Assembly (NCBI GenBank): GCA_036244855.1 | Contig: BQKZ01001110.1 | Coordinates: 35,958 to 99,957, forward strand | Direction: 5' to 3' | Origin: Temnopleurus reevesii | Taxonomy: Eukaryota > Echinodermata > Echinoidea > Temnopleuroida > Temnopleuridae | Length of the DNA: 64,000 nucleotides | In this document: piece after piece, positions 13,801 to 28,800 of the stretch | How the letters are laid out: each line of letters starts with the position of its first letter | Position numbering within the stretch: the stretch's first letter is position 1 | Notes under the pieces: generated by a model | The model's input: the letters and a program-made list of their open reading frames with translations, nothing else | What the model was told of the DNA's origin: nothing | Databases searched by the model: none | Program-made: the position numbers and the translations under genes

Positions 13801-16800
13801 CCACACTGCGGAGTGCTCAATGCGCTTTGCATTATTATTACCCTGGCTTTAGCCCGGCCTACATCAGCGCACATGGCATTTCAAAGAATAAATATTAATC
13901 CTACCAGGTACCCATTTACCTCACCTGGGTTGAGTGCAGCACAATGTGGATGAGTTTCTTGCTGAAGGAAATTAACGCCATGGGTAGGATCGCGAACCTA
14001 CGACCCTCGCGTTGAAAGGCGAGAGTCAGAACCACTACACCACGACGCCTCCACTCAAAGAAGGAAAAAAAAAACTCTTTTTGTTTTAAATGTATATAAT
14101 GTTTCATTTTAGGATATGTTTCATAAAGAACGAGTATTCCGATGGTTGATGCAAACAATATGTCGTTCCGCCAAGAGTTACATACGATGTCTTCGAAACG
14201 GCTGGCCGAGACTTGGAAATGGAAAAGAAAGAATGAATCACTCTTGCCCCTCCGCAGACCATCCAACCCCTACCCCGGTACGCGATGCATCCACACATGC
14301 TTCGTGGTTTCAACATTTCGCATCACCCATTTCACAAGATCACATCACATTTGAATCCCATTTCCTGAGCATTGATACCTCATCATCCATTTTAATCCCA
14401 TTTCCTGATGACTGATACCACATCGTCCATTTAATCCCGTTTCGTGATCATTGATCTCCAGGTCGATTACAACGTTGAGAACTGGCTGGACAAGAACAAG
14501 GATCCCCTAAACGAAGCCGTGGTTGAGCTCTTCCGCAAGTCTTCCGATGAGCTCCTCGCTGCCCTATTCGCTGAGACCGGACAGTCAGGTGAGACATAAT
14601 CCAAAACGTCATATAAGTGTCAGGAATATGCTGTTTTTTATGTCAGTCATCTGCGACGAAGGACACGTCGACCGGAAGTAGTACATCAGAGCTTTGCGCG
14701 TCTGCTAATCGTTATGTGCGCAGCTATCTGTGACTAACAATAAGCAGAGGTGCAAAACTATGATATATTTCCGGTCGACGTGCCCTTTGATACAGTTGAC
14801 TGAAATCGAAATCTCCCTCTTATGAAATGTAGAAATTATCCCTGATCAATTTAGAGATGTTAACCTTCCAGCGTGATTTTACCCCAATATAAGAAAGACT
14901 TTAAAACAAGGCTATAGGGACGACTGATATATTTTCCTTTGTGTAATGGCTCATTGTATCGCGCGTATCCAGCAGAGGAAAGGATACTATACGTTCTCAA
15001 CGTTGCTCTTAAAGTGTTTCGTGACTTGGTGAAACATCCTCCAGATTAATGCAGAAATGTTAAACTTACAGAATATCCATACCCCCATACCTGTCCCGTC
15101 ACCACTGTCCCTAATGAACAAAATTGCCGTCAGTATAAAGATCGAAGGTTCTGTCATAAGCTACCGAAATTTTTACACTTTACTGGCGACGAGGAAATTC
15201 GGAAGACATTGTCAGTTGTGAAATGAAGAATTGGCATGTAAACATAGGACTGCTACCTGTGCGAAACCACTACCATATGATTAGAAAATAGGAGCCTTAT
15301 AGACTTTGAAGATTTAAAAACTAGGCCACGCCACTTCCAAAATCATTATCGAAACCTCATGCACTATAGTCCAGTGTTTTGAGGGCTTTATGAGACATAA
15401 GACAATCCATTTGGCGTTCGAAACTGCACATGTGATAAAACATACAAGTACCCTGTTCTTGCTAGATTTGAAGACATAATAGCTAATATATAAGATAAGC
15501 CAAATTGAGATTAGGAGATAATGAGTTAAGGTGAACCATATTGCTATGGCAACGTGGAACACAATAATATTTCTCAAGTAATTTCATCTTTCAATCGAAC
15601 TGCTATGCTCCACAAGACTTATAAGCTAAATAATTACTCACTATCATCACAAACACAAGCGTACAAATAAATAAAAAAATATAAGTGTTATCTAACGTTC
15701 AGGCCCATGCAGATTATTCACGACTATCAAATTTCAAGAAGGCTCATAACACTGAATAAAATGTTGATATCAATGAAATGCATTAATGATTTATCCTTTT
15801 CGAGTTAACACATGATTCAATAAACTTGTTTTCCAAAACGATTTCATTATCGATTCATATAAGCAGGATCTCGTGGAAGAGGTGAGTTGATAACATTTAA
15901 GATAATATATCAATACATGTATACAGAGCTTAAAAGTAAGGATATTCAACTTTTGGGCATTATTTCTCGAAAGTGACATAATTATGATAAGAAATAATGA
16001 AGATTCCTATTTCAATTGATACCCAATTCATATTCAGACTTGTTTTTAACGGATCAGAAACAAGGGCAATTTTCTTTTCTATGTAAACTAAGTCCGGCAT
16101 AAGAATTCGGTATCAGTGGAAAGAGTAATATTTAATCTTACTTGTGCTATCTTTAAGAAATAATTCCCCCAATTTTGAATTATCTTTATTTATACGCTCT
16201 TTAAATGTCATTACAACGGGTGTAACTGTATGGGGGAAATTCATTATAGGGTTATATCTTTAGCTGCACACCAGAATATCACATTTCTTTATCACCGTTA
16301 GATTTAGCTGATCATTGTAATTCTCACGATATGGGTAATTCATGTCTAGAAGGCAAAACAAACGAAGAAAAAATAAAAAGCATTCTACCTTCTCAATGCG
16401 ATTCGGGAGAACATAAATGCACATTAGTAAACGGTTGTGACAAACATGACTTGATTTAATGCCTAACAATGTATTCCTCTTGAGCAACTCTATTAAAGAA
16501 GATAAACACAATGACAGGTTTATTTAAAATGACATTTGAAATGAATTGTTTTTCAACACCTAAATATCTTATTTATAAAACCACTAGAAACAATTTTTAA
16601 ATTATCACTAGCGTTTACAATTTGAACCTTGACTGATGTTAAAGTACTCTTCGCTCTCTAAACCCTTTTTTAAATTTCACCTCCATAAACCATATTCATG
16701 TTTGTATATTGCCACAATTAATTTTTCCATAATGAAAATTGCAATAACTTGAATCCAGTCAAATAGATAATCTACTTTTTCATCTTAATCACGATTTATA

Positions 16801-19800
16801 TTATTCTGAGCCATGACTATACACATATAACCCAGTAATCTTGTCACTTCTATAGCTGTTTCACCACATTTTCATATCACAATACCTGGGCCCCGTAACA
16901 TAAAGGTTTGTGATTAATCGCTATTTGATTTTGCGATCAATTGCAAACTTTAGTACGTAATTTGCCATAGACTTGCGATTGATATCAATCGCTATCAGAT
17001 TAGCGATTAATCGCAAACCTTTTGTTACGGGGCCCTGAACACCAGATTAACTTTATGTAATTAGAATAGTGATTATTTAAATGAAGTCAATCAAATAATT
17101 CAATATTGATATGTATTATACAAAATATTCAATTATATCTCAGATTATGACTGACTATCCTTCTTGTAAGGCAAAATAGGTTGACCTATGCGTCGATTAA
17201 ATTCACAATCCGTGTTGTCGGCATCCTCTTAAGAAAACTGAGTAATTCCCCAGTCTCATAGAAGCCCGGAAGCAACACGATTCTACACGACTCTTTGTTT
17301 AGTTCACACTTAGCTGCGTGCGAAACAATAGTCGTGTTGAATCGTGTTGCTTCCAGGGCCCTTTGTAACCGGGGCCTTAGATTGACTAGTTAAAAGGTGT
17401 CTCGTAACATGCAGATTTCCGATTGATATCAATCGAAATTTTGTGGGAAACCATCTACCCCAAAATCGCAATTGATCACAATCCCTTTTACGTTATAGTC
17501 ACATGATCACCTCTTACTAGCACTAGCAAAGTTGCCTCTGGGATCATTTAAACAAATCATTTTCACGATGTTTAAAAGTGATCGACGAAATACATATTTC
17601 ATTTCAAATCAAGGTCGTACTCATTGTCTTAGTCCCACCCATATCACTCAGACTTTAGATTTTGTACATATGTAAGACCATATTCACCCCCGTGGTAGCC
17701 ATTGCTCAATGTACGATTATAATTCCGCTGTAATAAGTGAAACATACCTGGTATATAGTCAACTTACTTTATTACTCTTTTCTAGATTCCTTTCCCATTC
17801 TACGTTAAGAAGATGTATTGTATGATTTATTTTTGTCGCTGAATTCGGATTTTTCTGAATTTGTCTGATGATGTTATCATTCTGTTCAAGGAATGCATGA
17901 GATGACTTACTTTGAATGAAAGCTAAAGTTAGGGATGTCCAGTACAGTGTGTTCCCTAAGGCCCCGGTCACATAGAGGCCCGTTGGCAACACGATTCAAC
18001 ACGACTCTTTGTTAATTCACAGTCAGCTGCCTCAAAACAAAGAGTCGTGTTGAATCGTGTTGCTTCCGGGGCCCTATGTGACCGGGGCTTAAAGAATGTC
18101 TCAGGCAAACTGGTCATATTCAGAATATTTCTTTCCATATCCATGAGGAACATTTAATAACTAGAAAATAAATCGGTCTAGCCAGTCTTACGTTATGACA
18201 CTTTTTATAGAGCTATGTCATAATTCAGAACAATGGCACATTTATTAAAGATGTATAATATATTCAGTGTGAGATATAATTTTGAGAAATGTTTTCTTTT
18301 GGAAGTCGTCTTCCTATCAGGTTTGCATTTACGATATTAGGCCAAGATATATTTGTTAATACCTTCAAAGGCTATCTTGCTCTTTCTTTATGAGATGATA
18401 TTTGCTTCAGCGTTTTCGATAACACTTTCATTTTGTTGTATGTATTTCCCTCTACGTATAAATATTGGGACTAATAATTGACTAAATTTATTATTGTGCA
18501 AAAGCACGGAAATCGAAGAAAGTGATAGGAAGACGATTTTCGAAAGTATTAATCTGGAAATCAATGATGTTGTATCTATATATGTTTCCCCTATATCTGT
18601 CAAGTTCTCCTTTCACGTTTTAATAATACACGTGTTGATGTTACTGCTATGTACGAGTTTCTCTCCCTACCTCACAAGTGACGTTGATTTCTCTCACTTT
18701 TTTTTGCAACCACGTATTTTTTTGTTTGTTACTTTAACACTTTAGAGAATCTATTTATTTATATTTATTACGGCAATTATTATTCTTCTTTTTCCTGCAA
18801 TCGACAAAGCTCAGCACTTTTTGTCTTCTTACTGAGAATGCATTTTTATTATAAAAAAAAGGATTTGCAAACGTGTAGTATTGCAAGCATATTTAGGTTG
18901 AATAGAATGTTATTACCCGTAAAAGATATTTACATATAATTTTGATATAAATTTATCAAGATTCATGCATGTATGTAGCTATAGTATGTGGTTCTCGAAT
19001 AAGTGATTTTACAATGATATAGATTTCGATACGAACACTTAAAGATGACGTTTCTTATCTAAAGCAATTGGATTTGAATGATATTCATGTGTCTGTTTCA
19101 TAAACGCCTCCATAAAATCCTTTGGTAATTTTATATGATTAATGTGATTTACTTTTTAGATTTAGATTTTATAGTAAAGTGACTTTCAACCGATTTTGAG
19201 AGATTGGCCCCCTTTATGGTAACGTCTTGTTCAGAATTATGTGCTCTTTGCGTTACGTAAGTTCTCCGTGTATTCCAGAGTGCATACCCCCTATGTGAGT
19301 AGAAATTAGCATAGATTTTTGACTAGCTCTGTATGCAAACCCGTTTGTGACGTGCTTGTGTGTCTTCTTTTTGTGTTATCCTAGGTGGTGGTTCTGGACG
19401 CAAGAAGGGTGGTTCCTTCCAGACCGTATCGGCCCTGCACAGGGTATGCCTATTTTTACCATGCATACACACTCCCATACACACACACAATCACTAAATA
19501 CACAATACACACACACATTGACACGCTATTCACCCAGTGCATCGTCACGCACTCTCACCCTTTCTCTATCTTTAGTCATGCAGCTCGAGCCCAAGGACCG
19601 CACACACACACCCCTAGAATGCATTGTCGCAGATCTAATCGTGCTTGCGAGAGCCTGACCAGGCACCCTCACCCAACCTTTCAACTCACCATGCATCGTT
19701 CAACCCCGATAAAGATTGCTTTCTGAACCCCCAGTTGCTCCCTGCTCCTAGAATGATATGCAACCTCTTATGTCATGTACTGCGTTCTTAATACATGTCT

Positions 19801-22800
19801 TGTCCGTATCCGTTCCACCTCCCCTGGAAAGTTGGTCACTGAACGCTTTACTTTTTTACTTTCTATTTCTTAATGCATTTTGTTCTTTTATTTTTCCTTG
19901 CTGCAAATGTTGTGTATGTCGGTTCACAGGGTCAGGCAAGGAGAAGAAAATCAAGACTATAAGCGCCGGACATAGGGTTCGCACGTGTGATCTATGTCTT
20001 GACCGTGACTGTATAATCTTAATCTTAGATTTAGAGATTATCTGTGTAGGATTAACTGGGATTAATGTATGGGAAGTAGCTGTTGCCGTTTTGATGTATC
20101 ACGTGTTTTAGTCCATCCAGAGCACAAAGTCCGTTAGATATTTATTGTCCGTGTACCATTTGGGATTAATCGGGATATGAATGTTGTTTGCTGTCACATG
20201 TTAATATCAATTTATCCTGAACAATTTGTTGAAATGACGTAATCATTTCATAGACGATTTTAATATTTTTACCCCTAATATCCTTGTATTCAACTAAACG
20301 AGTAGACGATATCGAAAACATAACGATACAAAAACTTTAAACCCTCCATTTTTATTTGTGAAAAACCTCAAATTTATTACAAAATACGAACAACTTTATC
20401 GTAAAGCCTGGATGAGAAATTTGATAAATATATCACGCACTATAGAAATTGCTTTTAAAATTTGATTGCATGCTTTATAACAAGAATGACGTGGACTGCT
20501 TTTGTTCTCTAACGGCATGATTTCTCTATCTCTCGTCAACAATCTGGACAATTAATCCATTCAATTTTGAACCCTTAAACGCTCTTAATTAAGCCCCCCT
20601 ACCCCTCTATGCATTCCAAAAGATGTCATGATATGGAAACATTGCTCTACGCAAATAACTGTACGTTAACTTCTAACCATTAAAAGGCATTCGCAAGTTG
20701 ATAACAGACCATTGAATGATATTCCGTAATTATCTCATCTGCACTAAATCATTGCAAAAGGAAATAACTAATTTACCCCATGGATATGAAAATGAGAAGC
20801 ATTTTGTGCATAATGCGGAGATATAAAGAGCATGACAGAATGGGCTATTTCTATTTTACGGCTAAATTTACTTAATGGGTAAATTTATAAAATAAAAAGC
20901 ACGGTAATTGAGAATTATTTGCCTGTATGAGATTTAATGTAATGAGATTGTTGACATTAAAACTATAAAAAAAAAAAAAAAAAACCATAAGGTGACATAA
21001 CCGCAGTTTATTGTAAGGAAAACGTTTTTTAATCATGAGGAAGTAATAAAACATTCAGACTGTTTTGTAATATTAAAATGGATTGAGAAGATATTATATT
21101 GATAAAGAAAAAGTTGACAATATTTCCGATTATATTGTATTTCAAAGACGTATATAAAGATTCTATGATATATAATGCTACTTTTGCACTTTTACATTTG
21201 CATAAATCAGAAATTAGGTCCCAAATTATTTCGTTGCTCTTCGTACTACTTTATTGCTTATTAAATCATATTTAAAAAATAATGAGGCGTTCCTATCATG
21301 CATGTATGCTAAATTATCATCATTCCATCAAATTTGGATAATGCCGTATGACTTTTTCTTCCAATTTACAAATCCACAATATCTTTTCTTCTATCCTCCA
21401 AATACACACACGATATCACATTTTACAATATTCTGTATTTAATGTTTTCATGATGTTTCGTGTTTTTTTTTGTTGATTATGTTTCACTACATGACTCAAT
21501 TTATCAAGTTCCCAAGTAAGTACCGTTTTTTCCAGAATGAATATCAGTTCCCTTCAAGCGAACATTTCAAAGGGATAATTTAGAATCTTTCGGAGAGCCG
21601 ACATTTTGTCCAATGTCTTATCATATTTTGTGGTTCTTATTCTACTGGAAGTACCAGCGATTACATTCGGAGCTTTAATCCAATACAATTATTCTGAAAA
21701 TTTGATAATGGTGACTTAAGAATAAGCATTTAGTACAACTTGCATAGAGGCTGTGTCACTTAATTTGCCCTAAACCAAGATAAATTGAGTCAATGTAGGA
21801 TTAAAACAAATTATATCACTGTTACGATGTGGGTACTATAAATCTAGTTGCTGTATTCCAGTTTGCTTTTTTTCTCAATATGAAGCATTTTCGGTATTCC
21901 TCTAAAATGGCCATGAGAATATTTAAATTATATGTGCTAAGGAAGCATAGTTAAGCGAAGCCAACACAATATTGATCTGAAATGACAAAAATTGATAGAA
22001 GAATCAAAGAACAACCCGAAAGTGACATTAGAGAACCTTTATAAACTGCCCCCCCCCTTCCATTTTCTGTCTATTTCAAAACATGCACTTCATTGAAAAA
22101 AGGGATATGAACAACCCTAGGGAATATGAAATGATCACTACCTTATAACATGCAAATTGTATCCACTGTGGTTTTGTTTGTGGTAGAAAACCATAAAGGC
22201 CAAAGTTATTTATCTAGGAATTACCTCCCCCCCCCAAAAAAAAAAAAAAATAAAAAAAAAAATTGACGCTCCTCTTCTGACAGGAAAAATGCTCATCATG
22301 TTGTTTAGAATTTTGAATATCCAATGTTTTTGGAATTACCCCCCCCCAAAAAAAAAAAGCCTTGACGCTCCTTTTCTGACAGGAAAAATGCTCATCATGT
22401 TGTTTAGAATTTTGAATATCCATAAAAAAAGCCTTGACGCTCCTCTTCTGACAGGAAAAATGTTTGTCACGCTATTTAGAATTTTGAATATCCAAAATTA
22501 AAGAAAAGCAAACTGGAATGAATACAATACCTACACTTTGCCGTATGTGTTGTAGAGCACATTAGTTTCTTTACGCCATGTTTAGTAACATTATCAAAAT
22601 ATTCCGTTGCCGTTTTGTGTGAGTCTAGAAGTTTTAACTTAAAACTGAATCTATAATCAAGCTTTATGATATATAATAGTTATAATACCTTTTTTCATTA
22701 TTATAATTGACAAAAGTATAGCCGGACATGAAATATATAACAGAATTTGAAACACGTTTTCTGAAAATTGGGTTAAATTGCTTAGAAACAAGACCTGAAA

Positions 22801-25800
22801 TAATATGTCTTCATTCCACTGTTTAAAAACTTAATACAATCTTGATAACCATGTTACATCTAATAGCTCACACTTCATGACAGAGCGTGTTGTCGTTTTT
22901 CTTATAATATTTTCGCCGACATGAAATCTGTCATAGGCAAGAAGAAAGATTGAGACTCACAATGGTTTAATCCTAAATAAACTTTGGGAAAATTCGTTAA
23001 AAGAACTGAAAAAATGTAAAATCTGTAATTATTGACCATAGTCAGGCTTAACTTTAACATCATGGCAGTATGATTAAAGGATTTAAGTTTCATTATAGAT
23101 TACATCACAGCAAATAGGCCTAATTGAAATAATTCTTGCTTTATCCCAACATGGATAAACACTAATTGACAGTGCTTTACCGAGAAGCTGTGAAAAAATT
23201 CAGACATACTTGGGTAGGAATGGAACCCACGATCTCCTGATTAATCAGAATCAGAATCACTAAATTCATAAATAAGCCTAAGTTAAGCAAACCAAAGTTC
23301 TGAAGATAGGGCGAGCGGGAAAAAACATTGCCGATTTTTTCACCATTGTTTCTCTTCCCGCCCTTTTCCCCCGTTCCCGCCAACAGGAACAGTTGAACCG
23401 TCTGCTGGCAACACTTTACAACACACAGCCTCACTTCGTCCGTTGCATCATCCCCAACGAGAAGAAGGCACCCGGTGTGATCGACGCTCATCTCGTGCTT
23501 CACCAGCTCGCCTGTAACGGTGTGTTGGAAGGTATCCGTATCTGCCGTAAGGGATTCCCCAACAGACTGCCCTTCGGTGAATTCAAGCAGAGGTGGGTGG
23601 ACCAGACCGGTTACAGCCGGAACTGTACCGGTTTGAAACCTGGTGCAGTGGTTTCAGACACTTTCAGGACATTTCATGATGCTTAGGCCCCGGTCACATA
23701 GGACCTCGGATGCAACACGATGCAAGATGAATCTTTGTTAATTCATAGTTAACTGCCTCCGAACAAAAAGTCGTGTTGAATCGTGTTGCTTCCGAGGCCC
23801 TATGTGACCGGTGCTTAAGTGACAATCTAGTTAAAGCTGAATGATCCAATTAATTCATTGAATTTACTAGATGAGAAGCAACGTTTCTGGCTGTTTCTTT
23901 GCCAACTGTCAGCGAGTGTGTCCGTTTCGCTGTGACAAGCTTCATGAAACCCCTTCCGGGTATTTTGGTTCAGACATGTTTAACTTAACATAACATGCTG
24001 TAATCCTTCTGGATTCATGTCAAATCCTCTCCAATAGAAGTACTTAGGATGATGAATACGTCTTGTTTCAAATGTCTTGGATTGCTCCAATTTGATTCAG
24101 TCTTTGCTTCATTATGATGTACATCTCTTATAGGACCAGGGAGGTGTTTCACCAAGATAAAAAAGACTTTACGCACGACTTTACGTTCGACTGGTAACCC
24201 TTCTTGCGCATAATGATTCATATATTAGTGCGCACATTCAGCGCAAGAATTGATACCAGTCGAACGTAAAGTTGTGCGTAACTTTAAGAACGACTTGGTG
24301 AAACACCTCCCAGGTCATAATTATACGCCATAAATATGAATTGCACTTTTATATCGCTAATCAACAATGATAGATTAAATACTGGTTACTATAAGGCCTA
24401 ATTGTTAAATCTCGTTGATATAGATGATACCCAGAGAACTTGGAATTCACCCAGTTAAAAACTACTTTAAGAACGATTTTAAGAACGACTGGTGTCAGTA
24501 CTTGAGATGAATTATTGTAAATTATATGAGTATATCACTCAATAACGTACTCTCGTCTTTATACTAAAGTCGACGTTAACTTTAAACCCGACTGGTATCA
24601 GTTCTTCTGTTTGATACACGTAAGATTAACACGATTTAAACTATTACTGCAAAATAAAGTCGGCCATGGACAATAGAGTACGCCGTGTACTGAACTGTGC
24701 GGACAAAACAATAACAAGCCAGTTCCGATACGAATAACATTACGAATGAGCATTGAATTGGCGTTCGACATTATTTTTTGGAAATAGATAATATCGTGTT
24801 GATTATCAATCAGTCGTTCTCAAAGTTGTTTGTAACTTGGCGAAACATCGCCCATGCTAGCCGTTTCGACACAACCTGATCAACACCCTCTTTTCTCCTT
24901 CCTTTGCAGATATGCCATCCTTGCCCCCAGTGCCATCCCACAGGGATTCATGGACAGTCGCAAGGCCGCTGATATGTTGCTCAAAGCTCTACCACTCGAC
25001 GAGAGCGAGTTCCGTATGGGACACACCAAGGTAAGTGTATATTCTTGAACCATAGATGGGTAATTCCGCGGGGTCACATCAATATTAGTAGCACCCCAGA
25101 ACTACAAATCCATGCATCTTCAAAACCAGTCACATATGCAGCCCAATTACCCAATTACCCAAAAATGATGTGACGCCCAAGAGCATTCCTAAAGGACCAT
25201 AAGCATATTTTACACCTGACAGTTTCTTGTAATGGAAAAGCAATATGATCTTCATGTAGCAAGGGTAACTTTGTGTATGCTTGTAGTGTCACATGCAGAA
25301 AAGATTTCCAAATCAAGTGTGTATTACTTTAAAAAAAGAGGACAATCAATTCAATAGCTCAAAGCGCAATAAGATCTAAATTGATCTTCATCGTGAATTG
25401 ACAAAGTTGATGACTTCATACATGGATATCGAATGAAAAAAAATTAACCAACACAATGCAAATACTACGTTCCGAAAGATATTTAAGAACGACTGATAAT
25501 ATCGAGCTAGATGATCTGAGTAGTGTCGCATAAAAGAACGTGTTCTATTTGTGGAGCTGTCGATCCATTTGTAAAGTCATTCTCAACAAAAAGAACAACT
25601 TAACAAAGAATTATCGGGTAAGGGTGGACAGGCTTATAGACGTTATACACACTTTTCTTCATAAAATAAAACCTCTTAGAAGTTTGAAGAGCAGAAACAA
25701 TTTTTTACGGCAATATCAAAGCTGCACGGGTCAGATAGCTATTTTGTCACCCTTATTATTCTAGGTATTCTTCTTTGTTGGAGCCATGATTCAGGCCAAG

Positions 25801-28800
25801 ATCCGTGATTACCTTGCCCTTAATGATTTACCCACGATAAAAGCTCTTTGGATTAAATGATGTTCTCATCCTTGCTATTACAGGTATTCTTCCGTGCTGG
25901 AGTCCTGGGTAAGCTTGAGGAATGGCGTGACGACCGTCTCGCAGAGATCATCTCCATGATCCAGGCCCAGATCCGTGGTTACCTTGCCCGTATCGAGTTC
26001 AAGAAGATGCTCGACCAGAAACTCGGTCTTGGCGTCATCCAGCGTAACCTTCGCAAATACTTGATCCTCAGGAACTGGGGATGGTGGAGACTGTACACCA
26101 AGGTTTGTAGTCACAAGTACCTAATATTTGTTTTTCGTCATTCCAGCTCACCTTTTCGAATTTGGATCTACTAAACTGCTTTTTTTTCTCAAATAGAGAT
26201 AAGTATTTCTAATTGGTGTATGCTGACCTTAAGTCTCGCTGTTATTGTTAATTCATCCGCGCAATTGCAGTTTTGAAACACCCATGATGATAATTCCTGA
26301 TATGTTTGGGGGTGTTTTTTTTTTCGAAGTAAAAAAAGAGGAACGGATAACATAGAAGTTATAAAACTTGTCTGCCATTCGACAATTATTATTGAAATAT
26401 ATTGAATGCGTGCCTGTCACTTTCTTATGTGAAATATTCCTTTATGGATTAGAGATATAAGATAGCTAGTTATCTGCCAGATAGAGCCCATTTGGTTGTG
26501 TAGAAACCTGCGCAAAAGGATTTGTACAAGGAATCTCGATGTTCTTTTTTCGTTCGAAATCATCACGATATAGCTCAGAATGGAAGGTTTTAAAAACTAT
26601 TATACATAAACAAAAATCAAGATGAAAGTCTCAGTGAGAATGTTGTTGCTAGGAATGCAGTTTTGTTAATCATTTTTGTAGGCCCATATTGAATTGTATG
26701 GATAACATTAACTGACCCTGTCCCTCCTCGATGGGTAGAGGTCAAGCCTCTGATGAACGTAGCCCGTGCTGAGGACGAGATGAAGGCTAAGGATGAACTT
26801 CATCGCTTCTCCTAGGAATGTGTTGTGTTTGTTTGCACCGTTGTCGGCCTATATTGTATTCTATCGATAACAATATGGTGTTTTCGATTTCAGTCAACTG
26901 TGACGAAGGGCACGTCGACCGGAAGTAGTATGTCATAGTTTTGCGCGTCTGCTTATTGTTACGTCCGACGTATTTGCGCACGTAACAATGAGAAGACGCG
27001 TACTATGACTATAACTATGACGTACTACTTCCGGTCAACTGTGACTGTGACGAATGAAATCAAAACCTCCATATTGCATTGTATCGATAACAATGACTGA
27101 CCACGTTCCTTCTCCATTGCTACAGGTCAAGCCTCTGCTCAACGTTGCCCGTGCTGAGGACGAGATGAAGGCCAAGGATGACCTCATCAAGAAGGCCAAG
27201 GAACTCCTCAAGAAGGAGACCGATGAGAGGAAGGCCATGGAAGAGAAGAATGCCGACCTCCTCAAGGAGAAGGCTGACCTTCTTGCTCAGCTCAACTCCG
27301 TGAGTACTATGATAGATTTATATTTAGCATCCACAAAAAAAGATATAGCGGACCGCCAATGTTTGTGCATAAGAGATGGCCTACATAATTTAGTCCGTGT
27401 TTTCATCAAGTGACGGTTACGTACCAAACGGTAATATTGCACGAATTGATAAGTTGAATCATTATTTCACTAAAACGTTTCTATCATTGAAACGCATTCA
27501 ATAGCATGCCATCTGATTTGTTGCTATGTCGGGATTTCTTTGATCCTATGCAACAATACCCTTTGGCTACTGCCAATTCATGAAAACACGGAATATGTGC
27601 TTTGTCGAGGTTAAAGCTTTGCCAGTCTGTGTGTTAATATCACACGGATTTTGTATGCAATTAGTGGGTGAAGAAATAGGTCAGAAGTACGGACAACTTT
27701 TGTTTTGAGAAAATTACATGAATATTCATTATATTTCTCTTCAATTTATTGATGACAATGATTTAAGCGACAGATCTGTCTGGTTTTATTAAATAAAGAT
27801 ATGGTAGATTTATGCGCCATACCACTTGTTATAGGTTTACCAAGCTTAGTAATGACATGGGTCCGGAGACCTTTGGGTGTAAGCAATTGACCTGTGCAAA
27901 TAACCGGTAACATGAAGAACTCCCAGTCAAACTAAAAACAAAATCACATTTTACAGAAATAATGGTTGGCTCCCAGTTAACGACTCATCTTGTCATTTTC
28001 GCTTTATGAGCGTATGGATATATGTAAGAATATGAAAACAAGATTAGTTGTAAATATTCTAAATGAAATAGTTTTTGTAGTAATATTTGTAATCACAAAT
28101 ACCTTTTTTCTCTTCTCTTCCCTCTATCTTGTACACTCTTTGTAGAGAGTAATGTGGTTTTGAAATTACAGTTTTACAAATGTTTTCCCCCATAGTCTTA
28201 GATAGCTATTCAGTAGTTAGAAGTCAGTCACTTTGTAGATAGATTATCTTCTTTTTTCTTACACTCTAATTGTTGCCGACGTAGTACCTGTTTCATAAAG
28301 CTAGTCGACTGTACACACGACTTGTGACACTTTCTCCCACGTGCCAATCCAGCCATAGGAGCACAGTGTCACTAGTCGTGAGTAGATCCTTGTGTACCTA
28401 CAAGAACAGATTTATGAAACAGATATCTGATCAGTAATTAAGCTCATGAGGACTGCAGTGGTAAATTTGTAGCAGAACTCGCTTTCTCGGTAGCAACAAG
28501 CTCCGAATGTATTCGTAAAGAGAGCCGTGTTTCTCTTTTATATGTTACTACTTATGAACATAATGTACCAGATATCAACATATCTTTAAAAGCTCATTTT
28601 GTTTCTGGTAACGAGTGATTAAATCTATCAGAATATGACTAACAAAAATATACTTGGAAGAAAAATGCATGAGCACTGGACTCATGCAAAAGGCATTTGC
28701 TGACAATTGTCCCTGTAAAACTTCATGATGTGAAAGAGCCTGCTCCTTCTTATCACTATTTTCTTAATTCAAATGACTAATGTAACATATGAAAAATAAT

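Larger units (their letters stand above)
14811..19384 (+). other. Long intron (4.6 kb), mostly repeats and AT-rich sequence
   Basis: Contains the MITE elements listed separately (16888-17035, 17248-17379, 17957-18092). From 18093 to 19384 I see nothing beyond AT-rich sequence. Confidence 0.6.

Noticed and set aside
13916..14316. Overlapping minus-strand open frames
   Set aside because: They cover the tRNA-Glu-like SINE and intron sequence, with no protein similarity.
22214..22501. Repetitive open frames on both strands
   Set aside because: They come from three tandem noncoding units separated by poly-C/poly-A runs.
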